Shown: positions 46,385-56,676, counted from the stretch's first letter. The stretch is DNA of 64,000 nucleotides from Marchantia polymorpha subsp. ruderalis (GCA_037833965.1 AP031354.1:6302001-6366000), one strand, 5' to 3'. Program-made: numbers and translations. The notes: a model not told the origin generated them from the letters alone.

Positions 46385-49219
46385 ACTGTGGGACTGGGAA
46401 GGAGTGAGACGAGTCACACTGAGGGCATTGTCGACCCTAGTGACTGTCATGAAGTACAACTCAGTCCCGGCAAGTGCTTGAAGGTATCAAGCGCAGTGAG
46501 AGGAGACGAGCTAAGGAAAGTACAGGCGTTCCTTAGCCACTATGTCGACGTCTTCGCCTGGAAGATCGAGGACATGAAGGGGATACCCGCACGATATGGG
46601 GAACACCGTATCGATTTACTGGACGACTCAGTACCCATACGACAGCGCCAGTATCGCCTCAACCCAAAGTACTCCTTGCTAGTGAAAGAGGAGATAGATA
46701 AGTACTTGAGCGCTGGTATTATTTATCCTGTGCTCAGCAGCGAGTGGGTGTCGCCGATTGTTATCGTACCCAAGAAGTTGACGGGTAAGATACGAGTGTG
46801 TCAGGATTTCCGGAAGTTGAATGCAGCAACACGCAAGGATCATCACCCGTTACCATTCACGGATGCCATTCTAGACCATGTCGCAGGACATGAATGTTAT
46901 AGCTTCCTGGATGGGTTCTCAGGTTACAATCAGGTCTCTATCCGTGAACAGGACAAGGATAAAACTACGTTCACAACCGACTGGGGAACTTACGCATACC
47001 ACAAGATGCCCTTCGGTCTGTGCAACGCGCCTGCCACCTTTCAACGGATGATGACCAATATCTTTCAGGAACAACTGAGGAAGTTCCTGGAGATATTCAT
47101 AGATGACTTCTGTGTCTTTGGGAAGCGGTCTGAACACCTAAGTCACTTGAAGCAGACCTTCGATAAATGTAGAGAGAGCAGTTTATCACTGCATCCCGAG
47201 AAGTGCTTTTTCTTCATGACTAGTGGAATCTTGTTGGGTCATCGGGTCTCGGCAGAAGGCATTGCGGTGGACATCGAGAAGGTCAAGGTTATACTCGAGC
47301 TTGAGCCACCCACGAATCTAAGAGAGCTGCGAGCATTCCTGGGTCATGTGGGCTACTACCGAAGATTCATACACATGTATGCAATACTGGCGGCGGACCT
47401 GACCAAGTTGTTGAAGAAGGACGAGCCTTATGCTTGGGGTGCGAACCAGCAGACAGCATTTGAAGCTCTGAAAGCGAAACTCACGACTGCTCCCGTACTA
47501 AGGAGTCCAGACTGGAATCGACCATTCCATGTTTACGTTGACACTTCGGCATTCGCCATCGGTGTAGTACTGAGTCAAAAGGATGACAACAAAAAGGACT
47601 ACCCGATCTACTTTGCGAGCCGACAGCTGTCCCTAGCAGAGCGGAAGTACACCACGACGGAGAGAGAAGCGTTGGGGATGGTGTACTCCTGTAAAAAGTT
47701 CCGTCACTACCTAATCTGTTACGAGTTTGTGTTCCATGTGGACCACTACGCATTGCAACACCTAGTCAAGAAAGCCGACCTATCCGGTCGAATCGCCAGG
47801 TGGGTGTTGTTACTACAAGAGTTCACCTACACAGTCCAGACCAGGAAAGGGGTGCACCACGAAAATGCGGATTACTTGTCCCGATTATGGACCCAGCCGA
47901 CAGAGGAGGAATTGGTGGACGATTTTCCAGATGAAGAGTTATTTCAGTTGTCTGCAGGACATGAGTCCCGCTATGCCGACCTGTATCGATATCTGTTAAC
48001 CCTCCAGTGCCCCGAGGGCATGGATTTGGAACAGCGAACTGTCTTTATTCATAAGGCAGGCCCGTACCAACTCCAGCAGGGGGTTTTGTTCAAGAAGATG
48101 GCGGATGAGCGCTTATGCAGATGCCTGGAGGAATCAGAAGTACCAAGAATAGTGAGTGCGATGCATACAGAGGAGGCGGGTGGACACTATGCCACCAGGA
48201 ACACGGTCACAAAGATCCTAAATGCGGGGTATTGGTGGCCGACCATGTTTAAGGATGTTCTCGATTACATCCGCAAGTGCGATAGTTGCCAGAGGACGGG
48301 GAGACCGACGCCTACAACACGCTGGCCTCTGACTCCCATCATGCCTCTAGCACCTTTCGAAAAGTGGGGTATTGACTTTGTAGGGCCGATACAACCAGTG
48401 ACTAGAAGTACACGAAGGCGCTACATTCTGGTAGCAACGGACTACGCCACCAAAATGGTAGAGGCCAGAGCCACCAGAAGGGATGATGCTGCCACAGTGG
48501 CAGCATTCTTGTTTGAGTCCATCATCACACGCTACGGGTGTCCCTTAGAACTAGTCAGCGACCGGGGCACGCATTTTCTGAATCAGATCATCGAAGATCT
48601 GACACGGTATTTCCACATCAAGCACCGGAAGACTACTCCATACAATCCCAAGGCAAATGGACTGACGGAGAAGTCCAATGGTCTGCTGTGTAAAATACTA
48701 CTCAAGGTCACGGTGAATCACGCTCACGACTGGGATACGAAGCTAGCGGCCGCTCTATGGGCGTACCGCACAGCTGAGAAGATCACGACCAAACAGACAC
48801 CATACTTTCTGGTGTATGGGCAACACCCGATCCTCCCGATCGAATTTGAAGTACCCACCCATCGAACGATGGATTTGCAGAGGATGGGCGCAGAGGAGAG
48901 TCAGCTCTACAGGTTACAGGAGGTCATGCTGCTGGATGAGCGGAGAAGAGACGCCGAAGATCGCACCAGGAAAATCCAGCTCCGCCGAAAGGAGAGATAC
49001 GATAAAAAGATCAAACCGGTACTCCTGCAGGCGGGTGATTTGGCATTGCTCTACGACAGCAGGCATGCCAGATTCCCAGGCAAACTGCACCTAAGGTGGA
49101 TGGGACCTTACAGGGTTGTCGAAGTCTTCCCGAATGGATCCATCCAACTTGCGGACCTGGCCGGCGATTTGTTAGGCACCCGAGTGAACGGGTGGCGGTT
49201 GAAGAAATACCACATGTGA
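46379..49219 (+). CDS. E5 pol (reverse transcriptase, RNase H, integrase)
   Basis: 946 residues from the Gln after UAG. Reverse transcriptase about 95-305 with FRKLNAATRKDH, FSGYNQV, MPFGLCNAPATFQR and FIDD at 240-243. RNase H catalytic residues near D388 (YVDTSAF), E430 (TEREALG) and the NADYLSR motif near 496. Integrase zinc finger H596/H603/C634/C637. DDE residues D666 (WGIDFVGP), D728 (SDRGTHF) and E764 (ANGLTEKSN) have the expected 61 and 35 residue spacings. The GPY/F module lies near 905-925 and the protein ends RLKKYHM. No chromodomain. Complete, so E5 is coding-competent although its 5' LTR is damaged. Confidence 0.95.
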   Translation, partial: QLTVGLGRSETSHTEGIVDPSDCHEVQLSPGKCLKVSSAVRGDELRKVQAFLSHYVDVFAWKIEDMKGIPARYGEHRIDLLDDSVPIRQRQYRLNPKYSLLVKEEIDKYLSAGIIYPVLSSEWVSPIVIVPKKLTGKIRVCQDFRKLNAATRKDHHPLPFTDAILDHVAGHECYSFLDGFSGYNQVSIREQDKDKTTFTTDWGTYAYHKMPFGLCNAPATFQRMMTNIFQEQLRKFLEIFIDDFCVFGKRSEHLSHLKQTFDKCRESSLSLHPEKCFFFMTSGILLGHRVSAEGIAVDIEKVKVILELEPPTNLRELRAFLGHVGYYRRFIHMYAILAADLTKLLKKDEPYAWGANQQTAFEALKAKLTTAPVLRSPDWNRPFHVYVDTSAFAIGVVLSQKDDNKKDYPIYFASRQLSLAERKYTTTEREALGMVYSCKKFRHYLICYEFVFHVDHYALQHLVKKADLSGRIARWVLLLQEFTYTVQTRKGVHHENADYLSRLWTQPTEEELVDDFPDEELFQLSAGHESRYADLYRYLLTLQCPEGMDLEQRTVFIHKAGPYQLQQGVLFKKMADERLCRCLEESEVPRIVSAMHTEEAGGHYATRNTVTKILNAGYWWPTMFKDVLDYIRKCDSCQRTGRPTPTTRWPLTPIMPLAPFEKWGIDFVGPIQPVTRSTRRRYILVATDYATKMVEARATRRDDAATVAAFLFESIITRYGCPLELVSDRGTHFLNQIIEDLTRYFHIKHRKTTPYNPKANGLTEKSNGLLCKILLKVTVNHAHDWDTKLAAALWAYRTAEKITTKQTPYFLVYGQHPILPIEFEVPTHRTMDLQRMGAEESQLYRLQEVMLLDERRRDAEDRTRKIQLRRKERYDKKIKPVLLQAGDLALLYDSRHARFPGKLHLRWMGPYRVVEVFPNGSIQLADLAGDLLGTRVNGWRLKKYHM

Positions 49220-49243
49220 GTGTTCGCGTGGGCGCTCACAATT

Positions 49244-49254
49244 GAGGAGGGGGG
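49244..49254 (+). promoter_or_regulatory. E5 polypurine tract
   Basis: GAGGAGGGGGG followed by CA and the 3' LTR start TGTGGTACC at 49,257. Confidence 0.85.
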
Positions 49255-49762
49255 CATGTGGTACCCCACTTTTGGCAATTTTGAGGAAATTAAAACATTT
49301 TTGGAAAACTGTACCCTGGCAGCATTGTAAATAGCTTTCGGTACATCAAAACAGAGTGAATCCGGAAGATCGCGGGAATTCTCGAGGGATCTTGTAGAAT
49401 CTGGGATTTGGGGTGCCGCAGCACGCACAGGCACCACCCTCCCTGCGAGCTCCGCAGTTAGGATCTCTACAGCGCAAGGCGCAAAATCCGCCTTCGGAGG
49501 TTGCGTCCGCGGCTGTAGGGAAACCCCCGTAATTAGGTAAACCCTCGGGCGCCTTGACCAAGTTAGGGTCCCGTTGGAAAGAGCTCGACGCGCTGATTCT
49601 AACGAGCCCAAGAACGCTTGGAACGGACGAGGACTTAGGGAGTTATCGCTACTGGAAGAAACGGAGGCGGTCGCCTACGGCGGAAGGAGTTCGCCACCGG
49701 CGCGAATTCCGCCTACGCGGAAGGGGGATTCAAGTTTTGTCCTATGCGCGGACGAAGGCGTT

Positions 49763-50217
49763 CGCCTGTGCACAGGCGAAGTAGGGTTAGGAAAGGCGCG
49801 GAGTCCGCCTACGCACAGGCGTTCGCCTGTGCACAGGCACTCCGGCGTCGGCGGGAAATCCGCCTTGGGCCCTAGAAATGCGCCTTGTGAGGTAGAAAGT
49901 GTACGGCGCCTTCCGCGCCAGCGCAGCGCAGCGTACGTCGGAAGAGCCGCCAGAGTAATCCAATAGGTACGGACCGTGCGGACGGCACGGGTGGATGCGC
50001 TCTTGGACGGACGGAGTTGCGGCGGCGGAAGCGCCGACGGAGAGACAAGGAACGGACAGACTGGACGGAGACGGCTGACCACGGTCAACGCCTTCCGCGC
50101 CAGGGCAGCGCCGCGGACGGAGTTCGCCTGCGCACAGGCGAACGCCTGTGCACAGGAGAATGTTCAAGTTCCGCACCGGCGAAGAATCCGCCGAGGTCCC
50201 TGCCTGCGCACAGGCAG
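49763..50217 (+). repeat. Dispersed short palindromes in the E5 U3 leader
   Basis: Perfect or near-perfect palindromes built on CGCCTGTGCACAGGCG: 49,763-49,778, 49,824-49,838, 50,125-50,140 (CGCCTGCGCACAGGCG), 50,143-50,156 and 50,200-50,217. Related inverted motifs (TGCGCCTTCGGCG types) fill the rest. The same core appears inside the downstream ORF. No gene is supported in this leader; short frames here are GC-driven. Confidence 0.8.
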
Positions 50218-50502
50218 GAGTTGAATTTTTGTCCGACATGCGGACGCACGCGTCAAGGCAGAAGGAGATTGGCCGAAGGGCGGTACGAACAAGTGTACCG
50301 CGCAAGGCGGAAGACTCGCCTTCGGCGCTACGCCCCCATGTCCGCAGGGTGACACGCTCGCGGAGTTCAAATCCGCCAATTCGAGCGTGAGAGTTTAATC
50401 GACGACGGCGGAGCGTGAAGCCGCGCGTGAGAGCGAAGACCGTTCCAGCGTACAGCCGGCGCGGCCATCAAGTGAGACGTTCTTCACGACCAAGAGACGA
50501 CC

Positions 50503-53500
50503 ATGACCTTCGACCGGGCGGCGGAGAGCGTCCCATTCTTGAATTCGCGATTCCAATCTCTTGTGCGCGCTGCGCGCATCCATCTGCTGGCTGCGGACCA
50601 TTCTCGTCGTCGTCGCACAGGAGATTTCTTGTTGATTGAGGGAGAAGTGAGTGCGCGTGATTTGGAATTGAGAGCGATTAGAGTTTGCCGAGAGAGAAAG
50701 AAACGCGGACAGTGCGGAAGTAGAATGAGCGGGCGAGCGAACCCCAGGAACGCAATGACGAGACCGAGCAGATTGCGGATGGTGCCACTTCGCCTGCCGC
50801 AGAACGGGCTGCGCGCTTTCGAGGAGCGCTTAATAGCAAGAAAGCTCGATTTCTTGCTATGGGGATGGAATTACATCTGCGCGAATATGGTGCGCGAGTG
50901 GCTAGAGCCACAGGGACCACCCTCGCGCGGATTGCGTCCGCATGTTGACCGGTGGACAGTCCAAGATTGGGCGCAGGCGTTGGGAAGATGTGCTGGCATG
51001 CCAGGGCATCTCCTTTTCGACAGCGAGAGCATCAAGGTGACCAAGCAAGAAGAGGCGCAATTTGTGGAGCTGTTCAAGACCGGGAGGTCTACCAAGAATG
51101 GGTACAGGACCCGTGATTACAAAGATCGATTTCGCCGGACTTTGTCCGCAGCGCTGATGCAATTACTGCAGCCGCACCGTGCCTGCTACATCACATTGTG
51201 GCAGGTCTCTTTTGTGGAGTGCGTCATCGAGGGAACTCCCATTCACTGGGCGAGCATCCTGCACAGGGTGATGCGACAGCACGCGTTTGAGGAGAAGGGG
51301 GGAACGCTAAACCATCTTTCTCCTTTCCTCATCAATTTTTATCGACAGCGGAATTGTTTGACAGCGGCGGAGCTTGAACATTTTCCGCCATTGTCCATCG
51401 ACCATCCCGGGAAGTATGTGCGGGAGAACGAGGTCGACACTGATGCGGAGGAGTCACCGACTTCTACCCCATCAAGACGGAGGGACGAAGGGAGACACAC
51501 CCCTGCGGCGCGAGTGCCGCGGAAGCGGCGATGGAGGGAAGAGGCCGAAGAGGAGCAGCATCAAGAACCCTCTGCTCCCATTCGACCGCGGCCGCTGTGC
51601 GAGCCATACAGCCGGCCGAAGCAGAAGGCACGCAGACTGGTGTTGCCAGCTGACAGTGCAGACACGGCGACGATTGCGACGGAGATAGGAAGTGCGTCGC
51701 CAGAGAGGCGAGAGGAAGCGCGGACGACCGCAGGAGCAGCGGGCCACGCTGCAACCTCGTCGGGAGAGAGGCCGCCTACGGGCCAAGGGCCTCCGGAGTT
51801 ACCACGTGCGATGCGGACAGATGTTCCGTTTGCGCACAGGCGAACCTCCGCGGACGGACGAGCCTCCGCGGACCGGCGAACACAAGTGGACGTGGATCTA
51901 CGCTTACGCGTGGGAAGGAGCAGTCCGCCTGTGCACAGGCGCTCGCCTGTGCACAGGTCGCCTGTGCACAGGTCACCTGTGCACAGGTCACCTCCACACG
52001 TGCCGCCTGTGCACAGGCAAGAATCACCCCCGTTCCAACGTAGGAAGGGGAAGGAGCCGGCGGAAGAACCGCCTACGAGACACCGGCCCTCGGGGCCAGA
52101 CCCTCCGGCGCACCACGCGCCGCAATTCGCGCCTTCGGCGCCAGGGCCTTCGAGCCGAGGAGATACGAGCAGAGAGCGTGCGGAGGCCGCACCATCGGCG
52201 GGAAGTCCGCCGATAGATGCGCCTTCGGCGGTAGGGCCTATAGGCCAAGGAGGATCGGGCGTGCGGCCCCCGGTCATGTCGCCTTCGGCGATAGATGTCC
52301 GCGGCGCTACGCCTGCGGCGGACAAGGCGCCGGCACATGCGCCTGCGCACGGGCCGGGCACAGCCCCCACGGACCGATCAAGGGAGCAGCAGACGGAGGA
52401 GCGGAGTGACTGTCAGCGGGATGAAATCTCGATGCGCGATGCGCAATCCAACCCCGCGCAGCCACCCTCCGCTCAATCACCTCCGGCGACGGACGACAGA
52501 GGCAGAGAGGATGCGGTAGACCATCAACAAGCGAGAGACGGGGATGCCGCACGGATACATTCGCCTTCCGCCTTAGACATTTTGGCGACGAGCAGCGAGG
52601 CTGCAGCCGTGCCTTCGCAGGCAGCACACGTCGAGGACGTGCAGCCCCACTCGGGGCAGTCGCCGACGCAATCAATGGCGACTGAAATTCTCCACTCGGA
52701 TGATGACGACGGAGGCTCCACGGAAGAAATGTCAGGAGCAGAAGACACCGAGGAGGAGGAGGAGGAAATTGTTGGAGCGCCGGCGGCGGCGCTCTCTGAG
52801 CAGGTGATTCCGTTGCTGCGGTACTTGGATCGCAAGGTCGATAAATACGCCGACCCACTCCAGCCGGGATCTTACATCGAGTTAGTGCGCAGGCGGACTC
52901 GCACTAAAGTCCACACCAGCAAGCTATTAGCTAGAGTGGACCAGGAGTTGAGGGACTTGAAGGAGAAGCATGAGTGCTTGTGGGGACAGTACAAGCTTAA
53001 TCAGAAATTCTACAAGCACTCCGAGAAGATGAAGGATGAGAAACTAGGCGAGCTCACCAAGGAGCAGGTGAAGGTCAAGGAGGCACTCAACTCTGAGCAG
53101 GCCCAGAATCGGATTTTGTCAGAGGAGCTCGTGCGACAGACGCGGTTGTTGGAACAATGTCAGCTCGCACGGCAGGCGGATGAAGAATTAATCCGCAGTT
53201 TACAGTCAGAGTGTGGCGAATTGAGAGCGCAACGTGCTGAAGCCGAATCGCAATTAGTGACCATTGAAGAGGATCGCAGGAAGGAGGCGGATCGCACGAA
53301 GGTGGAGACGGCGAGGCGAGTCGCCCACTGTCTCAAGGGCTACGCCCACTGGGAAGTGAAGGCGCAGGAGAAACTCACACTGCGTGAGTTTGAATTGCGC
53401 GCAGCCGGGTTGTTGTCAGGCGACAGTAGGAGTCGGCGGAAGGTAGCGAAGAAGCTCGAGGCCTTTCTGTCGAAGGCACAGGATACCATGTCCGCCCTCG

Positions 53501-53655
53501 AGGGGAAGGTGTCCGCGGCGTTGCAGCGGTTGGGACTGCGTAGTCGAGCGGAAGAGTGGCAGGGTAGGGAGTTAGTGCGCGGCAGTCGGCCGCGCAGGAG
53601 ACGTAGTACAGGTTCCGCGGAGTGTAGTGTAGCGTGGTTCCGTGCAGGCGTGTAG
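50503..53655 (+). CDS. U3-encoded 1050-aa protein, E5 3' LTR copy
   Basis: Large sense ORF wholly inside U3, 1.3 kb after pol; the genomic RNA would carry it as the last cistron. Start is ATG with MTFDRAAESV; Met86 (NAMTRPSRLRMVPL) is an alternative, since the E6 protein begins there. Conserved N-terminal domain about 92-305 (KLDFLLWGWNYICANMVREW, TRDYKDRFRRTLSAALMQLL, TPIHWASILHRVMRQHAFEE, LNHLSPFLINFYRQ) loosely recalls the putative plant transposon protein domain (I believe Pfam PF20167). A disordered Arg/Pro region runs 305-700, with acidic EEEEEE near 750. LSEQVIPLLRYLDRK lies near 765-780, then a coiled coil about 800-935, then a basic C-terminal region. No catalytic motif is seen. Structural, assembly or nucleic-acid binding roles are open. 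Confidence 0.84.
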   Translation: MTFDRAAESVPFLNSRFQSLVRAARIHLLAADHSRRRRTGDFLLIEGEVSARDLELRAIRVCRERKKRGQCGSRMSGRANPRNAMTRPSRLRMVPLRLPQNGLRAFEERLIARKLDFLLWGWNYICANMVREWLEPQGPPSRGLRPHVDRWTVQDWAQALGRCAGMPGHLLFDSESIKVTKQEEAQFVELFKTGRSTKNGYRTRDYKDRFRRTLSAALMQLLQPHRACYITLWQVSFVECVIEGTPIHWASILHRVMRQHAFEEKGGTLNHLSPFLINFYRQRNCLTAAELEHFPPLSIDHPGKYVRENEVDTDAEESPTSTPSRRRDEGRHTPAARVPRKRRWREEAEEEQHQEPSAPIRPRPLCEPYSRPKQKARRLVLPADSADTATIATEIGSASPERREEARTTAGAAGHAATSSGERPPTGQGPPELPRAMRTDVPFAHRRTSADGRASADRRTQVDVDLRLRVGRSSPPVHRRSPVHRSPVHRSPVHRSPPHVPPVHRQESPPFQRRKGKEPAEEPPTRHRPSGPDPPAHHAPQFAPSAPGPSSRGDTSRERAEAAPSAGSPPIDAPSAVGPIGQGGSGVRPPVMSPSAIDVRGATPAADKAPAHAPAHGPGTAPTDRSREQQTEERSDCQRDEISMRDAQSNPAQPPSAQSPPATDDRGREDAVDHQQARDGDAARIHSPSALDILATSSEAAAVPSQAAHVEDVQPHSGQSPTQSMATEILHSDDDDGGSTEEMSGAEDTEEEEEEIVGAPAAALSEQVIPLLRYLDRKVDKYADPLQPGSYIELVRRRTRTKVHTSKLLARVDQELRDLKEKHECLWGQYKLNQKFYKHSEKMKDEKLGELTKEQVKVKEALNSEQAQNRILSEELVRQTRLLEQCQLARQADEELIRSLQSECGELRAQRAEAESQLVTIEEDRRKEADRTKVETARRVAHCLKGYAHWEVKAQEKLTLREFELRAAGLLSGDSRSRRKVAKKLEAFLSKAQDTMSALEGKVSAALQRLGLRSRAEEWQGRELVRGSRPRRRRSTGSAECSVAWFRAGV
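51926..52018 (+). repeat. Palindromic 15-bp tandem units inside the E5 3' LTR ORF
   Basis: Five CCTGTGCACAGG cores, four of them spaced about 15 bp apart, encode RSPVHRSPVHRSPVHRSP. The array has one unit more than the 1045-aa copies, accounting for the 5-residue length difference. Confidence 0.85.
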
Positions 53656-53691
53656 CGTAGTGCAGTGTAGTGCTAGGTAGGGCTTAGAAGG

Positions 53692-53720
53692 TATAAAATA
53701 GTTCCAGGCGTTTTGCCAGG
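53692..53720 (+). promoter_or_regulatory. E5 3' LTR TATA box and hairpin
   Basis: TATAAAATA at 53,692-53,700, 37 bases after the ORF stop. Stem-loop at 53,704-53,720 with one mismatch in the right arm (GCCAGG instead of GCCTGG). Confidence 0.62.
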
Positions 53721-54663
53721 GGTTCTTTCCCATCAGAAGTGCAGATCAGGAACCCATTTCCTTTGCGTGTTTGTGTCCTTGAGTTCTGTCACCACGCACG
53801 AGGAGTTACAACTTAGCGTTCCGCATTTTGTAGCTGAAGGCCTTCGGCCGAATGTTCAGAGCTAGTCCATTGGTTAGAGACTTGAGTAGTTCGGATCTGC
53901 ACCTGTGGGTGACTGCCGATGCTCAGAGCCAGTGACTAGTTAGATACTTGAACAGTTTCGCCCCTACACCTTCGAGTGTTCCTTTCTGATTGTACTCCCT
54001 TGGGATTTTTCCCCTGAATGCCAAAGTGAAGTTTTGCTACTTCGTGTAAGCCTTGGTTGTAAATTCAGGTTACGCTGCAGCAGGTGCTTTGAGGGTAACC
54101 CCTGTAGTATTTCTGGGAATGACAAGTGCCTGAGAATTCAAACTCTTCAATAGACTGTTGTTGTGTTACTGGAATGTTTCACAGTGAGTCTTTCAGTGCG
54201 GACCTGTGTTCTCTGCGCGTTTTGTGAGTTGAGAGTGTTGTTCACCGCGTATGAGTGACTTCGATCCGAAGTAGGCAGTCCAAACCGGGTTTCCTACACT
54301 AGCAGCAAGCTAGTGGAAGTGTTGTAAAAGCCGGAGTTGGAAGTCACTGCCCGCAGCTTTGCCGAGTGTGCTCTTGAGAGACTTTCCCCCTGAAATCTTG
54401 AAGTAGAGGCCCTAACGGATCTCTGGGTTGTGTTTCTGTAGTTTCAGGTGTGTGCGTGTGTGTGTTACGCTGCACTGTGCGACCTCCGAGTGCGCTCCGA
54501 GTGGACACTTGCAGTATTTCTGGGAGTGACAGTTGCCTGAGAATTCAAACTCCTCAATAGTCTGTTAAAACGTGACACTTTGTACCCTGTGTGTTCCTCT
54601 GTCCCTGTGGGTTCGACCTTTCTACCACTATATTGTAGTTTTAGCCTTTAGTGGGTTATTACA

Positions 54664-54668
54664 CGGCC
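54664..54668. repeat. Presumed right target-site duplication of E5 (CGGCC)
   Basis: CGGCC follows the E5 terminus and is E4 pol sequence (the intact pol reads TATCGGCCCTACAAAG on this strand). The left partner was lost with the palindrome deletion, so the duplication cannot be confirmed. Confidence 0.55.
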
Positions 54669-56673
54669 CTACAAAGTCAATACCCCACTTTTCGAAAGGT
54701 GCTAGAGGCATGATGGGAGTCAGGGGCCAGCGTGTTGTAGGCGTCGGTCTTCCCGTCCTCTGGCAACTATCGCACTTGCGGATGTAATCGAGAACATCCT
54801 TAAACATGGTCGGCCACCAATATCCCGCGTTTAGGATCTTTGTGACCGTGTTCCTGGTGGCATAGTGTCCACCCGCCTCCTCTGTATGCATCGCACTCAC
54901 TATTCTTGGTACCTCTGATTCCTCCAAGCATCTGCATAAGCGCTCATCCGCCATCTTCTTGAACAAAACTCCCTGCTGGAGTTGATACGGGCCTGCCTTA
55001 TGAATGAAGACAGTTCGCTGTTCCAAATCCATGCCCTCGGGGCACTGGAGGGTTAGCAGATATCGATACAGGTCGGCATAGCGGGACTCATGTCCTGCAG
55101 ACAACTGAAATAACTCTTCATCTGGGAAATCGTCCACCAATTCCTCCTCTGTCGGCTGTGTCCATAATCGGGACAAGTAATCCGCATTTTCGTGGTGCAC
55201 CCCTTTCCTGGTCTGGACTGTGTAGGTGAACTCTTGTAGTAACAACACCCACCTGGCGATTCGACCGGATAGGTCGGCTTTCTTGACTAGGTGTTGCAAT
55301 GCGTAGTGGTCCACATGGAACACAAACTCGTAGCAGATTAGGTAGTGACGAAACTTTTTACAGGAGTACACCATCCCCAGCGCTTCTCTCTCCGTCGTGG
55401 TGTACTTCCGCTCCGCTAGAGACAGCTGTCGGCTCGCGAAGTAGATCGGGTAGTCCTTTTTGTTGTCATCCTTTTGACTCAGTACTACACCGATGGCGAA
55501 TGCCGAAGTGTCAACGTAAACATGGAATGGTCGATTCCAGTCTGGACTCCTTAGTACGGGAGCAGTCGTGAGTTTCGCTTTCAGAGCTTCAAATGCTGTC
55601 TGCTGGTTCGCACCCCAAGCATAAGGCTCGTCCTTCTTCAACAACTTGGTCAGGTCCGCCGCCAGTATTGCATACATGTGTATGAATCTTCGGTAGTAGC
55701 CCACATGACCCAGGAATGCTCGCAGCTCTCTTAGATTCGTGGGTGGCTCAAGCTCGAGTATAACCTTGACCTTCTCGATGTCCACCGCAATGCCTTCTGC
55801 CGAGAACCGATGACCCAACAAGATCCCACTAGTCATAAAGAAAAAGCACTTCTCGGGATGCAGTGATAAACTGCTCTCTCTACATTTATCGAAGGTCTGC
55901 TTCAAGTGACTTAAGTGTTCAGACCGTTTCCCAAAGACACAGAAGTCATCTATGAATATCTCCAGGAACTTCCTCAGTTGTTCCTGAAAGATATTGGTCA
56001 TCATCCGTTGAAAGGTGGCAGGCGCGTTGCACAGACCGAAGGGCATCTTGTGGTATGCGTAAGTTCCCCAGTCGGTTGTGAACGTAGTTTTATCCTTGTC
56101 CTGTTCACGGATAGACACCTGATTGTAACCTGAGAACCCATCCAGGAAGCTATAACATTCATGTCCTGCGACATGGTCTAGAATGGCATCCGTGAATGGT
56201 AACGGGTGATGATCCTTGCGTGTTGCTGCATTCAACTTCCGGAAATCCTGACACACTCGTATCTTACCCGTCAACTTCTTGGGTACGATAACAATCGGCG
56301 ACACCCACTCGCTGCTGAGCACAGGATAAATAATACCAGCGCTCAAGTACTTATCTATCTCCTCTTTCACTAGCAAGGAGTATTTTGGGTTGAGGCGATA
56401 CTGGCGCTGTCGTATGGGTACTGAGTCGTCCAGTAAATCGATACGGTGTTCCCCATACCGTGCAGGTATCCCCTTCATGTCCTCGATCTTCCAGGCAAAG
56501 ACGTCGACATAGTGGCTAAGGAACGCCTGTACTTTCCTTAGCTCGTCTCCTCTCACTGCGCTTGATACCTTCAAGCACTTGCCGGGACTGAGTTGTACTT
56601 CATGACAGTCACTAGGGTCGACAATGCCCTCAGTGTGACTCGTCTCACTCCTTCCCAGTCCCACAGTTAATTG
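54664..56673 (-). pseudogene. E4 pol, truncated by the E5 insertion
   Basis: 670 codons from the Gln after the gag UAG to WGIDFVGP. Reverse transcriptase (FIDD), RNase H and the integrase HHCC finger are complete and nearly identical to E5. The reading frame then enters the E5 LTR and stops after 11 foreign codons. The integrase keeps its first catalytic Asp but lacks the second Asp, the Glu and the GPY/F module. One visible difference from E5 is Phe for Val in LLGHRVSAEG. The missing part is not elsewhere in the window and was probably deleted when the palindrome formed. Confidence 0.93.
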
Positions 56674-56676
56674 CTA
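56668..56676 (-). promoter_or_regulatory. E4 leaky stop UAG-CAAUUA
   Basis: Same context as in E5, on the minus strand: TAG 56,674-56,676, CAATTA 56,668-56,673. Confidence 0.75.

Larger units (their letters stand above)
49257..54663 (+). repeat. E5 3' LTR, complete, 5,407 bp
   Basis: Reference copy for subfamily A. U3 starts TGTGGTACCCCAC; a TAAATAG motif occurs at 49,328-49,334. A GC-rich leader full of palindromes (49,560-50,500) precedes the ORF at 50,503-53,655, the TATA box at 53,692 and R-U5. R-U5 contains two copies of a roughly 58-bp direct repeat (starting 54,104 and 54,511) flanking a (GT)n tract near 54,450. It ends GTGGGTTATTACA at 54,663, directly against E4 pol sequence. Confidence 0.93.

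Noticed and set aside
46388..49219. Independent initiation of pol at GTG (46,388) or at TTG (27,080 in E6)
   Set aside because: Neither is a plausible plant start, they differ between subfamilies, and the conserved leaky UAG with in-frame pol gives a simpler explanation.
49763..50217. Palindromic repeats as a CRISPR array
   Set aside because: Spacing is irregular, there are no unique spacers of constant length and no cas genes, and the context is a plant retrotransposon.
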